NCBI GenBank assembly: GCA_021817845.1
Contig: JAKAFW010000021.1
Location: 1 to 64,000, forward strand
Source of the DNA: FEN-1297 sp021817845
Lineage (GTDB): Bacteria; Bacteroidota; Ignavibacteria; Ignavibacteriales; Ignavibacteriaceae
Length of the DNA: 64,000 nt
Direction of reading: 5' to 3'
Shown: positions 1 through 10,231 of the stretch, one piece after another
How positions within the stretch are numbered: the stretch's first letter is position 1
Layout: every line of letters starts with the position of its first letter
Program-made: the position numbers and the translations under genes
The notes under the pieces: model-generated
Databases searched by the model: none
The model's input: the letters and a program-made list of their open reading frames with translations, nothing else
Told to the model about the DNA's origin: nothing

Positions 1-2
1 GT

Positions 3-3000
3 GGCAATGATGGCCTGTTAACCAATGGCTTTGAGAATACAATGGTAACTTCTGAGGCAGCTCATACAGGGATGTATTCTCTAAAATTCGATTTACCTGC
101 TAATCGTGACCCGCATGATGGCTTTGTAGGTACGAAAAGATTCTTATTCAATAATACTTCCTCAAGTAATTATTACCCTGCAAGCAAAGCATCTTATTCT
201 TATGGAAAACAATTAACGAATGTTAATCCGGGCGATATTTTGCGCATCTCTGTTTGGATAAAAGCGGATAGTTTACAGCCGGATTCGGCAGATGCAAATC
301 CGACTACTTGGGCTGTAGGATTTACTCCTGGATTCTTTAATGGAAATGGCAATAATATTGGATATAATCCAATAAGCCAAAATGATTACCAGTTCAAATT
401 CCCTCATGTTACCTCTTTCGATTGGACACAATATTATTTAGACGTTAAGGTCCCAAGTGATGCTAGTGTTAATGCATTGGAAGTAAGGTTACATATTTAT
501 GCAAGATTCACCGGTAAAATTTATTTTGATGATTTATCGGTTACTAAATTAAATGTTCCGGATATTAATATGGTAGGTGGATTTGAAAGTAGCCTGCCGT
601 CATACTGGAACATAGGGAATCAACCATCAGGCTCAACATTGACCTGGGCAACAGATCAATATAGATCGATGGGACATTCACTGAAGATAACCAAGACAGC
701 AACAAGCGATACAGCTGCCTGGGTATCAGATAATATGGCAGACATTTGGTCACAAGTAAATAATGCGAACGTAGACATATTCTTGGGCGCATATATCAAG
801 ACACAAGGTGTAAATACAAACCCGACAAGTGATGATCAACGCTGGTATGTAGCCTACACATTTTATGATAGTGCGGGGGCGTTGATAGGTCAGACAAAAC
901 TTCCTATAGATCAGAGTGTAGCAACAAGTACTGGCTGGATGGCAGATACGAATGCCCCAGGTCAGACAATATTGCCAAAGGACTCATGGAAAACTATAGT
1001 AAGTTTTGTGGCAGGCAAGAATGCTACAGGTACGGTCTGGGCAGATGACTTCATGTTAGTAGGACGGAATGGCGCCTGGGCAGGACAGGATTGGAACACA
1101 GGATTAGGAGTTCCGACAGGTTGGTATTATTGGTTACCGCCGAACGGTGGCAATGATGGCCTGTTAACCAATGGCTTTGAGAATACAATGGTAACTTCTG
1201 AGGCAGCTCATACAGGGATGTATTCTCTAAAATTCGATTTACCTGCTAATCGTGACCCGCATGATGGCTTTGTCGGTACGAAAAGATATTTGTTAAGTAC
1301 AATAAATCCCGATATTAAGCCAGGAGACATTATAAGAATAAGTGTCTGGATAAAAGCAGACAGTTTGCAACCAGATTCAGCAGATGCAAATCCAACTACT
1401 TGGGCTGTTGGGTTCACTCCTGGATTCTTTAATGGAAATGGCAATAATATTGGATATAATCCAATCAGCCAAAATGATTACCAATTCAAATTTCCTCATG
1501 TTACCTCTTTCGATTGGACACAATATCACCTTGATATACAAGTTCCTAGCGATCCGACAACAAACAGTGTTGAAGTTAGACTACATATTTATGCCCGCTT
1601 TACAGGGGAAGTATATTTTGATGATTTAAATATTACAAAGCTTCCAACACCTGATTTAAATGCGGTAGGTGGATTTGAAAGTAGCCTGCCGTCATACTGG
1701 AATATAGGGAATCAACCATCAGGCTCAACATTGACCTGGGCAACAGATCAATATAGATCGATGGGACATTCACTGAAGATAACCAAGACAGCAACAAGCG
1801 ATACAGCTGCCTGGGTATCAGATAATATGGCAGACATTTGGTCACAAGTAAATAATGCGAACGTAGACATATTCTTGGGCGCATATATCAAGACACAAGG
1901 TGTAAATACAAACCCGACAAGTGATGATCAACGCTGGTATGTAGCCTACACATTTTATGATAGTGCGGGGGCGTTGATAGGTCAGACAAAACTTCCTATA
2001 GATCAGAGTGTAGCAACAAGTACTGGCTGGATGGCAGATACGAATGCCCCAGGTCAGACAATATTGCCAAAGGACTCATGGAAAACTATAGTAAGTTTTG
2101 TGGCAGGCAAGAATGCTACAGGTACGGTCTGGGCAGATGACTTCATGTTAGTAGGACGGAATGGCGCCTGGGCAGGACAGGATTGGAACACAGGATTAGG
2201 AGTTCCGACAGGTTGGTATTATTGGTTACCGCCGAACGGTGGCAATGATGGCCTGTTAACCAATGGCTTTGAGAATACAATGGTAACTTCTGAGGCAGCT
2301 CATACAGGGATGTATTCTCTAAAATTCGATTTACCTGCTAATCGTGACCCGCATGATGGCTTTGTAGGTACTAAAAGATATTTATTTGATTCAGCTCAAA
2401 CAAATCTTTATTCTTCAAATGTTTCAAATCATGATATTTCTCATTTAACTGGAATAAATCCTGGAGATATCATTAGACTTAGTGTATGGGTAAAAGCTGA
2501 TAGTTTACAGCCGGATTCTGCAGACGCAAATCCAACTACTTGGGCTGTAGGATTTACTCCTGGATTCTTTGAAGGAAACGGAAATAATATTGGTTACAAT
2601 CCAGTCATGCAAAATGATTATCAATTCAAATTCCCTCATGTTACTTCATTTGGTTGGACACAATATTATCTTGATGTGACTGTTCCGAGCAGCTCCAATG
2701 CTCTGGAAGTTAGACTTCATGTTTATGCTCGATTTACAGGTAAAATATATTTCGATGATTTAGAGGTTCAGAAAATCGGAGTTACTTCTGTAAATAATAA
2801 TCATGAAATGATGCCTTCTAATTTCCAGGTATTTCAAAATTATCCGAATCCGTTTAACCCAACAACTACAATTAACTTTGCTTTACCTCAATCCTCAAAT
2901 GTTAAGATCGTTATCTATGATATGCTAGGTAGAGAAGTTAGAACTCTTGTGAACGGTGACCAAGTTGCCGGTGTTCATAGTATAGTATGGGACGGACGTA

Positions 3001-3095
3001 ATAATTTTGGATCTCAGGTTGCAAGCGGTACATACATTTATCGAGTTGTTGCTGGAAGCTATTCAGCAGTAAAGAAAATGATAATGCTCAAATAA
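3..3095 (+). CDS. T9SS-exported multidomain carbohydrate-binding protein (5' partial)
   Basis: The reading frame is open to the left edge of the window, so the N-terminus, and possibly a catalytic domain, lies outside. What remains is an array of roughly 165-200-residue beta-sandwich (CBM4/9- or galactose-binding-like) domains in an A-B-A-B-A order. A-type domains begin near the three copies of 'NGFENTMVTSEAAH' and end with 'YFDDL'; B-type domains begin with 'GGFESSLPSYW'. A C-terminal T9SS type A sorting domain (about the last 90 residues, 'NYPNPFNPTT', ending 'KKMIMLK') predicts export to the cell surface. A rho-independent terminator follows, then the TonB receptor gene. Glycan binding is inferred from fold-like features and context; the ligand is unknown. 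Parts of the array are nearly identical at DNA level. Confidence 0.8.
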   Translation, partial: GNDGLLTNGFENTMVTSEAAHTGMYSLKFDLPANRDPHDGFVGTKRFLFNNTSSSNYYPASKASYSYGKQLTNVNPGDILRISVWIKADSLQPDSADANPTTWAVGFTPGFFNGNGNNIGYNPISQNDYQFKFPHVTSFDWTQYYLDVKVPSDASVNALEVRLHIYARFTGKIYFDDLSVTKLNVPDINMVGGFESSLPSYWNIGNQPSGSTLTWATDQYRSMGHSLKITKTATSDTAAWVSDNMADIWSQVNNANVDIFLGAYIKTQGVNTNPTSDDQRWYVAYTFYDSAGALIGQTKLPIDQSVATSTGWMADTNAPGQTILPKDSWKTIVSFVAGKNATGTVWADDFMLVGRNGAWAGQDWNTGLGVPTGWYYWLPPNGGNDGLLTNGFENTMVTSEAAHTGMYSLKFDLPANRDPHDGFVGTKRYLLSTINPDIKPGDIIRISVWIKADSLQPDSADANPTTWAVGFTPGFFNGNGNNIGYNPISQNDYQFKFPHVTSFDWTQYHLDIQVPSDPTTNSVEVRLHIYARFTGEVYFDDLNITKLPTPDLNAVGGFESSLPSYWNIGNQPSGSTLTWATDQYRSMGHSLKITKTATSDTAAWVSDNMADIWSQVNNANVDIFLGAYIKTQGVNTNPTSDDQRWYVAYTFYDSAGALIGQTKLPIDQSVATSTGWMADTNAPGQTILPKDSWKTIVSFVAGKNATGTVWADDFMLVGRNGAWAGQDWNTGLGVPTGWYYWLPPNGGNDGLLTNGFENTMVTSEAAHTGMYSLKFDLPANRDPHDGFVGTKRYLFDSAQTNLYSSNVSNHDISHLTGINPGDIIRLSVWVKADSLQPDSADANPTTWAVGFTPGFFEGNGNNIGYNPVMQNDYQFKFPHVTSFGWTQYYLDVTVPSSSNALEVRLHVYARFTGKIYFDDLEVQKIGVTSVNNNHEMMPSNFQVFQNYPNPFNPTTTINFALPQSSNVKIVIYDMLGREVRTLVNGDQVAGVHSIVWDGRNNFGSQVASGTYIYRVVAGSYSAVKKMIMLK
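572..1273 (+). repeat. long direct repeat, copy 1 (702 bp, within CDS)
   Basis: This segment matches 1664-2365 at an offset of 1092 bp. By eye I found one difference, C at 611 against T at 1703. It encodes a complete B-type domain plus the start of the next A-type domain. The offset is a multiple of three, so copy number can change without breaking the frame. Confidence 0.95.
1664..2365 (+). repeat. long direct repeat, copy 2 (702 bp, within CDS)
   Basis: Second copy of the repeat at 572-1273. The shorter A-domain start (about 1-133) also recurs at about 1147 and 2239, so the window opens inside an array that probably continues upstream. Confidence 0.95.
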
Positions 3096-3106
3096 CCAAA
3101 TACTAT

Positions 3107-3140
3107 AAAGGGAGTGCCTCCTGGTACTCCCTTTATTTTT
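3107..3140 (+). terminator. rho-independent terminator after the CBM-T9SS gene
   Basis: A 9-bp stem (AAAGGGAGT, 3107-3115, with ACTCCCTTT, 3126-3134) can extend inward through GCC/GGT around a TCCT loop. It is followed by ATTTTT. It separates the binding-protein gene from the TonB receptor gene. Confidence 0.85.
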
Positions 3141-3183
3141 AATTCTTATGCAATTTTAAGTTTAACCAGCGCGTGTAAATTAT

Positions 3184-5871
3184 ATGAAGAAATTTTACTT
3201 TCAGCTTATTAATGTCCTGATTATTTTTTCCTTTACATCTTTCTTTACCTTGACTAATGCAGGTACAACAGGAAAAATAGCGGGCAAAGTGATTGACTCT
3301 CAAACCAAAGAGCCATTAATCGGTGCGAATATCGTTATTGTCGGCACTTCGATGGGTGCGGCTTCGGATATAAACGGAGACTATTTTATTATCAATCTTC
3401 CTCCGGGCGCTTATCAAATTAAAGCAACTGCAATTGGTTATGCTCCGGTAATTATTAATAATGTAAGGGTCTCGGTTGACCAAACTACAAGGCTCGATGT
3501 TGTAATGGGCGAGCAGGCGGTTCAAATAAAAGGTGTTGAGGTTACTGCTTCTAGACCTATCGTACAAAAAGATTTAACTTCAACGCAGTCTAATATTAGT
3601 GGTCATGATATAAATATGCTCCCGGTTGAAGATGTTCAATCGGTTATAAATCTTCAAGCAGGTGTTGTAGATGGACATTTCAGGGGCGGCAGAATTGGTG
3701 AAGTTAAGTATTTGATTGACGGTGTTTCTGTTAACGATGTTTATTCGGGCGAATCAACGATGGAAGCTGATGTTAATAGTGTCCAGGAATTGCAGGTAAT
3801 TACAGGAACTTTTAATGCTGAATATGGGGAAGCCTTATCAGGTGTCGTAAATCAAATAACAAAAATTCCTGAAGATCATTATTCCGGAAGTCTTTCGGCT
3901 TATTCAGGTGATTATATCACCAATAGAACTAGTTTGTTTCAGTATATGGGAGGACTTAATCCTGTTAGAACTTATAATTTTCAAGGTAGTTTGAGCGGTC
4001 CTGTGCCGGGAACAAATAAGTTCGTGAAATTCTTTGGCTCCGGTCGATATTTAAATGATGACGGCTACCTTTATGGCAAACGTGAATTTAATCCGTCTGA
4101 TTCATCAAACTTTACAGCAAATAATCCGAGTCAGTGGTACGTCGGCGCAACTGGCGACAATGCCAATGTTCCTATGAATTACAATAAACAATTATCTCTG
4201 CAAGGGAAACTTCAATTTAAAGTTGGTCAGGGAAAAGGAATTATTCTTGAAGGATTATACCAAGGTCAGGATTACAGAATATTTGATAACCAATTTTTAC
4301 TGAACCCTGACGGAGATTATACGTATCATCAAAAATCTTTTCTCGGAAGCATAAGTTATACTCAAGTATTTAGTTCTTCGGCATTTTTAGATCTATTAGG
4401 CTCAACTTACTATTCACAATATAAACAATATGTTTTCTCTAATCCATTGGATCCTCGATATGTCAGCCCCGAAAGAATGCGCGATGTAAGCGGTAACGCA
4501 TTTTTAACAGGAGGTACGCAGAACTGGTCATTTTCTCATAATACAACTACTTATACTGCAAAAGCCGATTTTACGGATCAAATTAATTTTACAAACGAAA
4601 TTAAATCAGGTTTTGAAGCAGATATTCATACTTTAAACTACCAGGATTTTCAAATTTTAGTAGATGCTATTACTAATTATAAGCCTGCCTTACCATCACC
4701 CGGTTCTTTTGATTATAATATTTATCAAAGTCACCCTTATCAATTAGCATACTATCTTCAAGATAAAATTGAATTGCCTTATCTTATTGTAAATGTTGGC
4801 GCGAGGTTCGATTATTTTGAACCGGACGGTCAAGTAATCAATAATCCCGACAGTGTTTCCGCTCTTGACACTTATTATCCACCTTTCCCTAGTCAATATT
4901 TTCATAAGGCTAGTGCAAAATACCAGCTTAGCCCACGTATCGGAATTTCGTATCCAATGAGTGATAAAGGAGCAGTTCATATTTCTTACGGACACTTTTT
5001 TGAGGTTCCACCTTTCCAATATTTATATAATAATCCTAATTTTAGAATTCCGCTTTCCGGAGATTTCCCTTCTCTAATAGGAAGTACAATTGGAAATGCC
5101 GACCTTAAACCGCAGGAAACAACGATGTACGAGATTGGTCTTCAGCAAGAAATTATGCCAAACTTAGGTGTTAATGTAACGGCTTATTATAAAGATATAC
5201 GCAATTTACTTGGGGTAGCATTATTTGTAAAGAATAATTTCAAAAAATTTGCAGAATATATAAATACTGATTACGGTTCTGTCACAGGACTTACAATTTC
5301 ATTTGATAAAAGATTTAGTGACGGTTTGGGCGCTAGTCTGGATTATACTTATCAAGTTGCTAAAGGAAATGAATCTGACCCAAATGATGCTTTTAATAAA
5401 GCCCAAGCTTCTCCCCCAATTGAAGCCAATACTCAGTTAGTGCCTCTTGCATGGGATAGACGGAATTCAATTAACTTTACAGTAACAGCCGGCATTCCTG
5501 ATGACATAATAGGCAGTATTGTAGGGCAGTTGGGTACAGGACTTCCATATACTCCGTCTTATCAAAATCAAAGAACCGGTCTGGAAAATAGCGCAAACAA
5601 ACCAACTTTCTTTAATGTTGATCTTTACATTACCAAATATTTAAAGTTAGCCGGTCTGAATTTATCTATATTTTTAAAAGTTTATAATCTTTTCGATACT
5701 GCAAATGAACTAAATGTTTATACGGATACTGGAAGGGCTGGATATACTTTGGCAGAAACACAGGATCAATCTCCTCCGCGAGGTGTGAACACAATTCAGC
5801 AATATTTTATAAGACCTGATTTTTATTCCGCTCCGCGTCATGTGTTATTAGGAGCATCGTTAGATTTTTAA
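3184..5871 (+). CDS. TonB-dependent outer-membrane receptor, module 1
   Basis: An 895-residue outer-membrane receptor, probably importing oligosaccharides in an energy-coupled way. A signal peptide (about 1-26) is followed by a carboxypeptidase-regulatory-like beta-sandwich (about 30-115, 'GKVIDSQTKEPLIGANI'), a plug domain (about 125-230, 'RGGRIGEVKYLIDGVSVND') and a long beta-barrel ending in phenylalanine ('LLGASLDF'), as is typical of outer-membrane barrels. The N-terminal domain is shared with SusC-like receptors, but no SusD gene follows. The next gene encodes a ~1080-residue T9SS protein, then a PorV-like protein. A close paralogue with the same neighbours lies at 32297-34933. The substrate, inferred from neighbouring enzymes, is a mannose-containing glycan. 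Confidence 0.88.
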   Translation: MKKFYFQLINVLIIFSFTSFFTLTNAGTTGKIAGKVIDSQTKEPLIGANIVIVGTSMGAASDINGDYFIINLPPGAYQIKATAIGYAPVIINNVRVSVDQTTRLDVVMGEQAVQIKGVEVTASRPIVQKDLTSTQSNISGHDINMLPVEDVQSVINLQAGVVDGHFRGGRIGEVKYLIDGVSVNDVYSGESTMEADVNSVQELQVITGTFNAEYGEALSGVVNQITKIPEDHYSGSLSAYSGDYITNRTSLFQYMGGLNPVRTYNFQGSLSGPVPGTNKFVKFFGSGRYLNDDGYLYGKREFNPSDSSNFTANNPSQWYVGATGDNANVPMNYNKQLSLQGKLQFKVGQGKGIILEGLYQGQDYRIFDNQFLLNPDGDYTYHQKSFLGSISYTQVFSSSAFLDLLGSTYYSQYKQYVFSNPLDPRYVSPERMRDVSGNAFLTGGTQNWSFSHNTTTYTAKADFTDQINFTNEIKSGFEADIHTLNYQDFQILVDAITNYKPALPSPGSFDYNIYQSHPYQLAYYLQDKIELPYLIVNVGARFDYFEPDGQVINNPDSVSALDTYYPPFPSQYFHKASAKYQLSPRIGISYPMSDKGAVHISYGHFFEVPPFQYLYNNPNFRIPLSGDFPSLIGSTIGNADLKPQETTMYEIGLQQEIMPNLGVNVTAYYKDIRNLLGVALFVKNNFKKFAEYINTDYGSVTGLTISFDKRFSDGLGASLDYTYQVAKGNESDPNDAFNKAQASPPIEANTQLVPLAWDRRNSINFTVTAGIPDDIIGSIVGQLGTGLPYTPSYQNQRTGLENSANKPTFFNVDLYITKYLKLAGLNLSIFLKVYNLFDTANELNVYTDTGRAGYTLAETQDQSPPRGVNTIQQYFIRPDFYSAPRHVLLGASLDF

Positions 5872-5895
5872 TCTGAAATTTGAAGGTGAATAAAC

Positions 5896-8800
5896 GTGAA
5901 AACTTTTTCTATTAAAATATTTCTTTTTGCTTTTTCAATTTTACTATTATCAACTTTGAAAAGCTTTGCACAGGTAATCGTTGACAAGAATAAAGGAAAT
6001 CACCAAAATACTAAAATGGGTTTGATGGACGGAAATCTTGTTCAAACTGTATTTTATAATTTTGGTGAAATTGCAGACTGGCAAAACCAGCCCACACTTA
6101 GCGGCGTGTGGCCCAAAGGAACAAACCACACTTATGTTGACGGTGTTGCAATTATTGTCTCTGCCGAAGCTACTGATAAGCAAGGAAATGTCTTCCATCC
6201 GCTTGAAACTAATTATTATGAATATACAAGATATAACCCCCAGACCTTTGTAACATATGGATGGTGGCCGCTTCCGGGATATGCCAATCCTTATCAAACA
6301 AGTGTTGCCCGAAGTGATGATCCAAATACTTGGCCCTCATCGTGGCCTGACAGACCTGCCGACTGGGCTGGTTATTGGGATGGTTTTTTTGGCAAAGGTG
6401 TAATGAATGCCGATCTGGAAACTTATTTTGTTTTTGATGACAATGAAGATAGATACTATATAAATACTCATCACTTTTATCCTGATGCCGATGATACTAC
6501 TAGAGGCGGACTAGGTATGCAGGTTAAGGGGCGTGGCTTCCAATGGTCACAAGTTCTTGCCGAAGATGTAATTTTCTGGTATTATGAAATAACAAACATG
6601 GGAACAACCGATTATCCGAAAACCTTATTTGCGCAATATGTTGACTGGGGTATCGGTGGTCATGATAACTCATCAAATAATGCAGGCGATTACGATCAGT
6701 TGTTAAATATTTCTTATGCCTACTCAACTGTCCCGTTTGGAAGTCCGGGGCATTGGAGTCCTGTTGGATTAGCGGGTTATGCGTTTCTTGAAAGCCCTGG
6801 AATTGATTATGATAATATCGATAACGACCATGATGGATTAACTGACGAAAGAAGAGATAATAATGCAAAAGTATTTATCACGAATCCAAATCAAGATCCA
6901 TATTTAAGAGACGTAGCACAGGATACAGTTAGGTTTAGACAGTTCTATGGTTACTCCTGGCAGCCGCATTGGGATGCAGATGAAAATGCCAACTGGAAAT
7001 CTTACACGGATTTGAATCATAATGGTAAATGGGATCCGGGTGAACCTTTAAATGATGATGTAGGTACCGATGGTATCGGACCTCTTGACCCTGGTTATAC
7101 TGGTCCTGATGCTGATGGTTCTCAGGGTGATGGTAAACCGGAACAAGGAGAACCCGATTTTGGTAATCTTGATAAAGATGAATCAGACCAATTAGGTTTA
7201 ACCGGATTTTCAATTTTTGCCGTTCATACTTATGACCTTAATAATGATGAAAGAAATTGGAATGCACTGTCTCAACTCCCAACTCCTCATGGGCAGTCAC
7301 TTGTAGGCGTTAATCTTGCGAATTTCTTTTCCAGTTATTTATTTCACATGGAAGGACGCAATACATATTCTGTGGAGACTGGTCAACTGGAGCAAACAGG
7401 TAGCACTCAGCGCTTTTCTATGGCGTTACTATTCGGCATAAATACGGATGACCTTTTTAGAAGAAAAAATACAGTACAAGCAATTTATAATGCAAGTTAT
7501 CAATTTGCTAAACCGCCTGCCAAACCTCTTGTAAAGGTAGTTGCTGGTGACCATAAAGTCACTTTGTATTGGGATGACGGTGCTGAAAAATCTTTTGATA
7601 GGTTCTATCAGCGTGTCAATTTTGAAGGATACAGAATTTACCGTGCTACGGATCCTAATTTCCTTGAAGATCAAATCATTACAGATGCTTATGGTAAAGC
7701 TACATTTCGACAGCCGATTGCCCAATATGATTTAATAGATGGCATTACCGGTCTTTTCCCAATTTCAGTCAATGGTGCAATGTTTTATCTTGGAGATGAT
7801 TCCGGGTTAAAACATTCCTATATAGACACCACAGTACAAAATGGGCAGACTTATTATTATGCCGTAGTCTCGTATGATCAAGGATTTATAACCACAAATA
7901 TTAATGGAGTTCAACAGGGAATCCCACCGGCGGAATGTACAAGTATTATCAAGACCGATGTTAACGGTAATGTCAAAACTGATGTTAATACTGCGGTAGT
8001 AACTCCAAGAGCACCAAGCGCAGGTTATGTTGGTCCGCTGCTTCAAAATATTGTTGACAGTGGTCCTGGTACGGGAACAATCGTACCAAATGTCCTTGTT
8101 CCGGATTCAATAAAAAATTATAATACTTACCGTCTTGAGTTTATTGATCATTCGGTATTTCATACCGATCCATACCCATATTACAGGTTAATTAATTATT
8201 CAACAAAGGATACGTTGGTTCCTCCGACTGTTTTTGATGGTAATGAAGCCCAGCTTCCTGTAACTGACGGCTTTAGTCTTGATGTCACGAACGACACATC
8301 TGTAAATATTGATCCTTCTAAAACGAACTGGGTAGTCGGTAATAGTAATTATATGGTTCAGACTGGGTTTGATTCAAGGTATGCTGCAGCAAATCAAAGC
8401 GCTAGAGTGAATTTTCCTGCAGATTTTGAAGTAATATTTAAAAATCCAGGTCAAGGCGATACATCGTATCCAACATCCAGTTTCAATGCCCCGATAGTAT
8501 CTAATATACAAATAAAAGATTTGACTGACGGTATCGATCATTTTCAATTTAAATTTTATGACAATAATAATAATGGTTTATTCGATTTGGGCGACGCTAT
8601 TTTCTTGGTTGCTGGAGACTCGATCAATCATAAAGCTACTAGTTTCCAGAATCTGCATGTTAGTTGGTCGTTCTCTTTAGTAAAAGACACAACTATCCCG
8701 GATAATTTACAAAGAGCTCCTCAGGTTGGGGATATTTTCAAACTCTCAACTACCAAACCATTTAGGACAGGTGAATATTATCAGTTTACTACTAGATCGT

Positions 8801-9144
8801 CATATTTTGATAAATCTAAATTTTTAACTGATCTCAATAATATTGCCGTGGTTCCAAATCCTTATCCCGGTGCTGCTTCTTGGGAACCATTAACTAATAC
8901 GGTCGGTCGTGGAGAAAGACTAATTTATTTTACTCATCTACCGGCTGTTTGTACTATTAGAATATATACTATCAGTGGTAACCTTGTTCAAACTTTACAT
9001 CATAACGGTTCGTTAACGGATGGACAGGAACCTTGGAATTTAGTATCGAAAGATGGAATGGATATTTCTTTCGGTGTCTATATCTTCCAGGTTGATGCAC
9101 CCGGATTAGGAACAAAAATAGGACGCTTTGCAATAATTAAATAG
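5896..9144 (+). CDS. Large T9SS-type surface protein with Ca-binding-like loops, module 1
   Basis: A 1082-residue protein of unknown function that starts at GTG, 24 bp after the receptor gene, with a signal peptide ('...LKSFAQ'). Calcium-binding-like acidic loops are visible near residue 306 ('DNDHDGLTDE'), near 372 ('DLNHNGKWDPGE') and again towards the C-terminus ('DNNNNGLFDLGD'). A fibronectin-III-like segment around 545-690 contains 'KVTLYWDD' and 'GQTYYYAVVSYD'. The last ~90 residues ('VVPNPYPGAASWEP' to 'GRFAIIK') resemble a T9SS/FlgD-like sorting domain. The paralogue at 34949-37966 occupies the same slot after the second receptor, which suggests it acts with the receptor at the cell surface. 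No catalytic motif was recognised. Confidence 0.75.
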   Translation: MKTFSIKIFLFAFSILLLSTLKSFAQVIVDKNKGNHQNTKMGLMDGNLVQTVFYNFGEIADWQNQPTLSGVWPKGTNHTYVDGVAIIVSAEATDKQGNVFHPLETNYYEYTRYNPQTFVTYGWWPLPGYANPYQTSVARSDDPNTWPSSWPDRPADWAGYWDGFFGKGVMNADLETYFVFDDNEDRYYINTHHFYPDADDTTRGGLGMQVKGRGFQWSQVLAEDVIFWYYEITNMGTTDYPKTLFAQYVDWGIGGHDNSSNNAGDYDQLLNISYAYSTVPFGSPGHWSPVGLAGYAFLESPGIDYDNIDNDHDGLTDERRDNNAKVFITNPNQDPYLRDVAQDTVRFRQFYGYSWQPHWDADENANWKSYTDLNHNGKWDPGEPLNDDVGTDGIGPLDPGYTGPDADGSQGDGKPEQGEPDFGNLDKDESDQLGLTGFSIFAVHTYDLNNDERNWNALSQLPTPHGQSLVGVNLANFFSSYLFHMEGRNTYSVETGQLEQTGSTQRFSMALLFGINTDDLFRRKNTVQAIYNASYQFAKPPAKPLVKVVAGDHKVTLYWDDGAEKSFDRFYQRVNFEGYRIYRATDPNFLEDQIITDAYGKATFRQPIAQYDLIDGITGLFPISVNGAMFYLGDDSGLKHSYIDTTVQNGQTYYYAVVSYDQGFITTNINGVQQGIPPAECTSIIKTDVNGNVKTDVNTAVVTPRAPSAGYVGPLLQNIVDSGPGTGTIVPNVLVPDSIKNYNTYRLEFIDHSVFHTDPYPYYRLINYSTKDTLVPPTVFDGNEAQLPVTDGFSLDVTNDTSVNIDPSKTNWVVGNSNYMVQTGFDSRYAAANQSARVNFPADFEVIFKNPGQGDTSYPTSSFNAPIVSNIQIKDLTDGIDHFQFKFYDNNNNGLFDLGDAIFLVAGDSINHKATSFQNLHVSWSFSLVKDTTIPDNLQRAPQVGDIFKLSTTKPFRTGEYYQFTTRSSYFDKSKFLTDLNNIAVVPNPYPGAASWEPLTNTVGRGERLIYFTHLPAVCTIRIYTISGNLVQTLHHNGSLTDGQEPWNLVSKDGMDISFGVYIFQVDAPGLGTKIGRFAIIK

Positions 9145-9176
9145 GATTGCGAACAAATAGAGATTACGAGGCAAAT

Positions 9177-10208
9177 ATGAAATTAAAATTTTTACTTACG
9201 TCAACTTTAATATTAATAATAAGTGTTTATCTTTTCCCGCAAAGTAAAAATGTTTCGAAGGTTGGAACAACGGCAGCTACGTTTTTGGAGATAGGTGTTG
9301 GAGCTTCCGCTAGCGGAATGGGCGGCGCTTTTGTCAGCATGTCAGGCGATGCTACTTCTTTATATTGGAACCCTGCCGGGATAGCGCGGTTGGATCAGAA
9401 CGAGGTTATTTTTACTCATACAAACTGGATTGCATCCACAAATCTTGACTATGCTGCTTTAGTCCTTCCTCTTGGGGAACTGGGCAATATCGGTTTAAGT
9501 TATACTTCTCTTTCAATGCCTGATATGCCTGTCACTACTGTGGAAATGCCTCAAGGTACAGGAGAATATTTCAGTGCCGGTGATCTTGCTCTCGGACTTT
9601 CTTATGCAAGAACCATTACGGATAGGTTCTCAATTGGCTTTACTGCAAAGTACATCCAAGAAAATATTTGGCATGAAACAGGCACTGCCTTTGCTGTTGA
9701 TGCAGGTACTTCATTCAGAACTGATCTATTGGGAGGAATGGTTATTGGTGCTTCAATTTCTAATTTCGGTACTGCTATGCAGCTTAGCGGTATTGATACA
9801 AGAACTTTTGCAAGAGTCGATCCAACTAAACTCGGAAGCAATGATCAGGTACCTTATAATATTGAACTGGAATCATGGAATCTTCCTCTTTTGTTTAGAA
9901 TTGGTGTGTCTGCTAGCCCGATCAATACGGAAAGTTATAAATGGACAATTGCAGTTGATGCGCTACACCCTAATGACAATTATGAAAGTATGAATGTAGG
10001 CACTGAATTATCATATCATGGGTTCTTGTTTATTAGAGGTGGTTATCAATCTTTATTTCTACCCGATGGTGAAGGAGGTTTATCCTTTGGTATTGGAGTA
10101 AATACAAAGGAACTTTTTAGCAACGAAAAAGTGCGGTTCGATTATGCTTATAGAGATTTCGGAAGATTAAGTGGAGTACATTATTTTTCAGTCGGCATAA
10201 ACTTCTAA
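9177..10208 (+). CDS. PorV/PorQ-family outer-membrane protein, module 1
   Basis: A 343-residue predicted beta-barrel of the PorV/PorQ family, which in T9SS organisms includes the outer-membrane shuttle and attachment factors. The signature 'GASASGMGGAFVSMSGDATSLYWNPAGIARL' region sits near the N-terminus after a signal peptide. I chose the ATG at 9177 over an upstream TTG at 9147: it follows a purine-rich ACGAGGC and places the signal peptide at the very start. It lies 32 bp after the large T9SS protein gene. The C-terminus 'VHYFSVGINF' ends in phenylalanine. A paralogue at 37977-38990 holds the same position in module 2. A dedicated role in presenting the neighbouring T9SS protein is an inference. 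Confidence 0.85.
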   Translation: MKLKFLLTSTLILIISVYLFPQSKNVSKVGTTAATFLEIGVGASASGMGGAFVSMSGDATSLYWNPAGIARLDQNEVIFTHTNWIASTNLDYAALVLPLGELGNIGLSYTSLSMPDMPVTTVEMPQGTGEYFSAGDLALGLSYARTITDRFSIGFTAKYIQENIWHETGTAFAVDAGTSFRTDLLGGMVIGASISNFGTAMQLSGIDTRTFARVDPTKLGSNDQVPYNIELESWNLPLLFRIGVSASPINTESYKWTIAVDALHPNDNYESMNVGTELSYHGFLFIRGGYQSLFLPDGEGGLSFGIGVNTKELFSNEKVRFDYAYRDFGRLSGVHYFSVGINF

Positions 10209-10231
10209 ATTTCTAAACGATTAAACGATGG

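Noticed and set aside
565..1884. Near-identical minus-strand open frames at 565-792 and 1633-1884
   Set aside because: They are shadows of the repeated domain on the plus strand and owe their similarity to the DNA repeat.
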